A stretch of DNA of 64,000 nucleotides from Bacteroidales bacterium (GTDB taxonomy: Bacteria > Bacteroidota > Bacteroidia > Bacteroidales > UBA932), in contig JAFQAT010000004.1 of assembly GCA_017399865.1 (NCBI GenBank), positions 1 to 64,000 of the forward strand, in the 5' to 3' direction. The notes beneath the pieces were generated by a model. The model ran no database searches. It saw only the letters and a program-made list of their open reading frames with translations, and was not told the DNA's origin. The position numbers and the translations under genes are program-made. This document shows positions 60,523 to 64,000 of the stretch, in pieces (within the stretch, counting starts at the first letter, position 1; every line of letters begins with the position of its first letter).

Positions 60523-63500
60523 CTATTCTCCTCTGAAATATGCTACAGCATTGTGGAACAACGGCTGCTCGCGGGTATCGTCATCAATATTCTTGAAGAG
60601 GTTCTCCTCGAAACGCTCCGTGTGTCCCATCTTGCCGAGAATCTGTCCGTTGCGGCTGATGATGCCCTCGATCGCATAGTACGAACCGTTCGGATTGTAT
60701 GGAGACTCCATCGTAGGCTCCTCTTCGAGAGGATCCACATATTGGAACGCCACCTGGCCGTTCGCAAAGAGTTCTCGTGCAAACTCCTCGTTCACTACGA
60801 ACTTACCCTCACCGTGGCTAACCGCGATGGTATGGAGATCTCCAACCGAGAAGTCCTTGAGCCATGGCGAATTAGTCGTTCCCACACGCGTAGTCACCAT
60901 CTGCGAGATATGACGGTTGATGTCATTGCGGAAGAGGGTCGGGCTGTCCTTGGTCACCTGACCGAGACGTCCGTATGGAAGAAGACCTGACTTGACGAGG
61001 GCCTGGAATCCGTTGCAGATACCGAGGATAAGTCCGCCACGGTCGATAAGAGAGTGGATGGCATCAGCTATCTCCTTGTTGTTGAGAACGTTGGCAATGA
61101 ACTTTCCGCTTCCGTCAGGCTCGTCACCGGCAGAGAATCCGCCGCAGAGCATCAGGATATGGCACTCGTCGATGTTCTTCTTCATCTCTGCTATAGACCT
61201 GAATATATCGTCTTCGGTAAGGTTGCAGAACACGCTCATGCGCACCTCCGCACCAGCGTTGCGCCATGCCTTTGCCGAGTCATAGTCACAGTTCGTTCCA
61301 GGGAATACCGGGAGATATGCTATCGGCTTCTCCACAGGCTCTCCCTTGTACTTGAGGTCGGCCTTCTTCGCCTTGAAAGGCTTCACGCCTTCCAGGCCGG
61401 CAGGAACCAGTTTCTTATGGTAAGCCTCTGCTGTATCAGGATAAACCTCTGCATATTTCGCACCGTTGACAGCCATGAGCTCGAAGATATCGAACTTCTT
61501 GCCGTTAATCGAGAGTTCGCTCTCCTCGCCGTCTGTCACCTCACCGATGAGGATGGCGTTCGGATAATCGAGTTCCTCTTCAGCCTCGACGAGGATCGAA
61601 CCGTATCCGTAATTGAAGAGCTCCGCTTCGTCATACTTTATCTTCGCGTCAAGGGCGTTTCCGAACGACATCTTGCAGACCGCCTCAGCGAGTCCTCCGA
61701 ATCCGAGTGCATAGCCAGAAACGATGTTCTCAGCCTGAATCTGCTCATGGACATACTTCCAGTTCTCCTTGAGCTGCTCGACGTTCGGCATATGGTTTTC
61801 AAGCGGAGTATGCTTAATCAGATAGAGTCTGTTGCCCTCATATTTGAGTTCAGGAGAGATCACCTGGCCTGCGTCTACGGTAGTGATTCCGAAAGCCATG
61901 AGCATTGGAGGCACGTTGATATTCTCGAATGTTCCGCTCATCGAATCCTTTCCTCCGATCGAAGGAAGACCCAGCTCGACCTGCATCTTGAGAGCTCCGA
62001 GAAGAGCCGAAAGCGGCTTGCCCCATGACCTGCGGTCGGTCATGCGCTCGAAGTATTCCTGATATGAAAAACGCATCTTCTCATATGAAGCACCAGCAGC
62101 CACAACCTTTGCGCAAGCCTCCACGACTGCGTATGCAGCACCATGATAAGGGCTCCAGCTGGCGATGAACGGATTATATCCGAACGCCATGATGGAAGCT
62201 GTATCGGTATATCCGTCTGTAGGGAGCTTCTGGACAGAAACCTGGGTCTCAGTAGTCTGGAGCATGCCTCCGAACGGCATGAGGACTGTAGAGCGTCCGA
62301 TAGTCGAGTCGAACATCTCTATAAGTCCCTTCTGGGAAGTCACGTTAGGATCCTGGAGGTTATGGAACACCTTGTCCTTGAGATTGTCGCCAGGAACATT
62401 GCGCTCGAAAGGATTCTTCTGCTCGACAGCTCCGACGGTAGCCTTCGCGTAATGCTTCGCTCCGGCGCTGTCAATGAACTCGCGTGATAGGTCGACCACA
62501 AGTCTGTCACCGTTGAACATGCGCATGCGACCTCGGTCGGTCACATCGGCTACATGGGTCACCTCGACATTCTCGCTGCGGCAGTACGCCATCATCTCTT
62601 CCTTGTCCTTCGCTTCTATGACTATGGACATACGCTCCTGCGATTCGCTGATAGCAAGCTCGGTAGAGTTGAGTCCGCTGTACTTCACAGGAACCCTGTC
62701 AAGGTATATGTCAAGACCGTCGGTAAGCTCTCCGATGGCAACGCTGACGCCACCGGCACCGAAGTCGTTCGATTTCTTGATGAGTCTGGTCACTTCAGGA
62801 CGGCGGAAAAGTCTCTGGAGCTTTCTCTCCTCAGGAGCATTACCCTTCTGTACCTCGCTACCGCAAGTCTCGAGAGACTCTTCAGTATGTTCCTTTGATG
62901 AACCGGTAGCACCACCTACTCCGTCGCGGCCAGTACGGCCTCCGAGAAGGAGCACGATGTCTCCTGGCGCCGGGCTTTCGCGGCGCACGCTGTCTGCCTT
63001 TACAGCACCGACAACCGCACCTACCTCAAGGCGCTTTGCCACATATCCCTCATGATAGACCTCGCGGACATGGGTCGTCGCAAGTCCGATCTGGTTTCCG
63101 TAGCTTGAGTATCCGTGAGCAGCCTTGCGTGAAATGATGCTCTGCGGCAGCTTTCCAGGAATGGTGTCAGCAACAGGAAGCCAGATGTCTCCGGCACCCG
63201 TCACACGCATCGCCTGATAAACATAGGCGCGACCTGAAAGAGGGTCGCGGATGGCTCCGCCAAGACATGTTGCAGCGCCACCGAAAGGTTCGATCTCAGT
63301 AGGGTGGTTATGGGTCTCGTTCTTGAACTGGAGAAGCCACTTCTCTGTTGTCATCTCTCCCTCGTCGTCAACGATATCGACATCCACATATATGCTGCAC
63401 GCATTGTTCTCCTCGCTGACCTCCATGTCGTCAAGAAGGCCCTTCGACTTGAGATAGCGCGCACCTACGGTCGCCATATCCATGAGGTTCAGACCCTTGT

Positions 63501-64000
63501 TCTCGCGTCCGAGGTCCTTGCGGATCTTCATGTAGAGATTGAGGGTTCCGTCGATCTCCTCCTTCATGAATGACTCCTCCACGTCGATTTCCTCGAGTTC
63601 GGTAGTGAATGTGGTATGACGGCAGTGGTCGCTCCAGTATGTATCAAGGATACGGAGCTCAGTCTCATACGGATCACGTCCTTCAGCCTTGAAATAGTTC
63701 ACCACTTCGCGGAGGTCATCCGCATTCATGGCGAGGCCCATCTTCTTGCAGAACGGTGCCAGTTCCTCCTCTGTCAGTGCTGTAAGTCCTTCGAGCACAT
63801 GGACAGGAACCACCTCGGGCTGCTCCATTGCGGTAAGCTTCGCAAGATCCTTCTCGCGCGACTCCACAGCATTGATGTAATACTTCTTGATCTTCTCCAC
63901 CACTTCGTCGGAAGTGTCTCCCGGAAGGATGATGAGCTTCGAGCTCTTGATGCTGACCTTCGCGGAAGGATCGATAAGACGGACGCAGTCTACAGCCGAA
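60523..64000 (-). CDS. purL: Phosphoribosylformylglycinamidine synthase, large single-chain type (5' end outside window)
   Basis: Fourth step of purine synthesis: FGAR to FGAM with glutamine. The frame is open to the window edge (SAKVSIKSSKLIILPGD.. before the first in-window candidate start at 63903), so about 30 or more N-terminal residues are missing. Visible: SDHCRHTTFTTELEEI, the FGAM synthase catalytic cores (FKNETHNHPTEIEPFGGAAT; LLLGGRTGRDGVGGATGSS), a second synthase half (LPSIGGKDSMSGTFENIN), and a C-terminal class-I glutaminase domain. The last has PVFPGTNCDYD, LCGGFSAGDEPDGS and GICNGFQAL, whose Cys is the nucleophile. The size agrees with the roughly 1230-residue proteobacterial/Bacteroidota form, not the PurLQS complex. 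Confidence 0.96.
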   Translation of the reverse strand, partial: SAVDCVRLIDPSAKVSIKSSKLIILPGDTSDEVVEKIKKYYINAVESREKDLAKLTAMEQPEVVPVHVLEGLTALTEEELAPFCKKMGLAMNADDLREVVNYFKAEGRDPYETELRILDTYWSDHCRHTTFTTELEEIDVEESFMKEEIDGTLNLYMKIRKDLGRENKGLNLMDMATVGARYLKSKGLLDDMEVSEENNACSIYVDVDIVDDEGEMTTEKWLLQFKNETHNHPTEIEPFGGAATCLGGAIRDPLSGRAYVYQAMRVTGAGDIWLPVADTIPGKLPQSIISRKAAHGYSSYGNQIGLATTHVREVYHEGYVAKRLEVGAVVGAVKADSVRRESPAPGDIVLLLGGRTGRDGVGGATGSSKEHTEESLETCGSEVQKGNAPEERKLQRLFRRPEVTRLIKKSNDFGAGGVSVAIGELTDGLDIYLDRVPVKYSGLNSTELAISESQERMSIVIEAKDKEEMMAYCRSENVEVTHVADVTDRGRMRMFNGDRLVVDLSREFIDSAGAKHYAKATVGAVEQKNPFERNVPGDNLKDKVFHNLQDPNVTSQKGLIEMFDSTIGRSTVLMPFGGMLQTTETQVSVQKLPTDGYTDTASIMAFGYNPFIASWSPYHGAAYAVVEACAKVVAAGASYEKMRFSYQEYFERMTDRRSWGKPLSALLGALKMQVELGLPSIGGKDSMSGTFENINVPPMLMAFGITTVDAGQVISPELKYEGNRLYLIKHTPLENHMPNVEQLKENWKYVHEQIQAENIVSGYALGFGGLAEAVCKMSFGNALDAKIKYDEAELFNYGYGSILVEAEEELDYPNAILIGEVTDGEESELSINGKKFDIFELMAVNGAKYAEVYPDTAEAYHKKLVPAGLEGVKPFKAKKADLKYKGEPVEKPIAYLPVFPGTNCDYDSAKAWRNAGAEVRMSVFCNLTEDDIFRSIAEMKKNIDECHILMLCGGFSAGDEPDGSGKFIANVLNNKEIADAIHSLIDRGGLILGICNGFQALVKSGLLPYGRLGQVTKDSPTLFRNDINRHISQMVTTRVGTTNSPWLKDFSVGDLHTIAVSHGEGKFVVNEEFARELFANGQVAFQYVDPLEEEPTMESPYNPNGSYYAIEGIISRNGQILGKMGHTERFEENLFKNIDDDTREQPLFHNAVAYFRGE

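Noticed and set aside
61054-62028. 324-codon open frame on the plus strand inside purL
   Set aside because: Antisense shadow of a conserved enzyme; no start context or recognisable domain.

Overview
The window comes from a member of the Bacteroidota, most likely a gut- or rumen-type Bacteroidales. The evidence is a SusC/SusD pair, many Bacteroidota-style lipoproteins, promoters with the TAnnTTTG -7 element, a fused formiminotransferase-cyclodeaminase, a long-form urocanase, and OprO/P, DUF2490 and DUF4595-like proteins. GC is moderate (about half by eye). Genus cannot be set from the sequence. No rRNA, tRNA, CRISPR array, transposase or prophage was seen.

Layout. (1) 1-9.9 kb: the 3' end of pnp, a 5'-nucleotidase lipoprotein, a complete histidine-degradation operon (ftcD-hutU-hutH-hutI) and a ferritin. 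hutI carries a 105-bp in-frame palindromic insertion. (2) 9.9-24.2 kb, minus strand: two uncharacterised membrane proteins, a DASS anion transporter, a tandem CYTH pair, a lamin-tail-domain lipoprotein, a phosphate-type porin, a membrane-embedded LuxR-type regulator, a DUF47 PhoU-like protein and RNase R. (3) 24.2-30.8 kb: a tripartite RND efflux operon followed by an AraC regulator. (4) 30.9-33 kb: purD-folD.

(5) 33.1-50.6 kb is the most distinctive part. A LacI regulator is divergent from ribokinase, a sugar permease, SusC, SusD, three lipoprotein ADP-ribosylglycohydrolases, two double-domain esterases and two small lipoproteins. It resembles the ribose-utilisation (rus) type of locus known from Bacteroides. 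The expansion to three ADP-ribosylglycohydrolases plus two esterases suggests harvest of ribose from ADP-ribose, ADP-ribosyl conjugates or acylated ribosides; that is inference. The susD reading frame is broken by an amber codon. The ribokinase promoter carries five TGYGCA palindromes about 12 bp apart.

(6) 50.6-64 kb, minus strand: a DUF2490 protein, purH, purM, a scar region with TonB-receptor and transporter fragments, an FtsX-type permease with a candidate sigma-54 promoter and paired enhancer palindromes, then a BASS transporter, purF and purL (cut by the window end). With purD and folD, five purine-synthesis enzymes and one folate enzyme lie here in four separate clusters.

Small palindromic elements of at least three families are scattered between genes. 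I report them separately because one family appears to have entered the hutI coding sequence.
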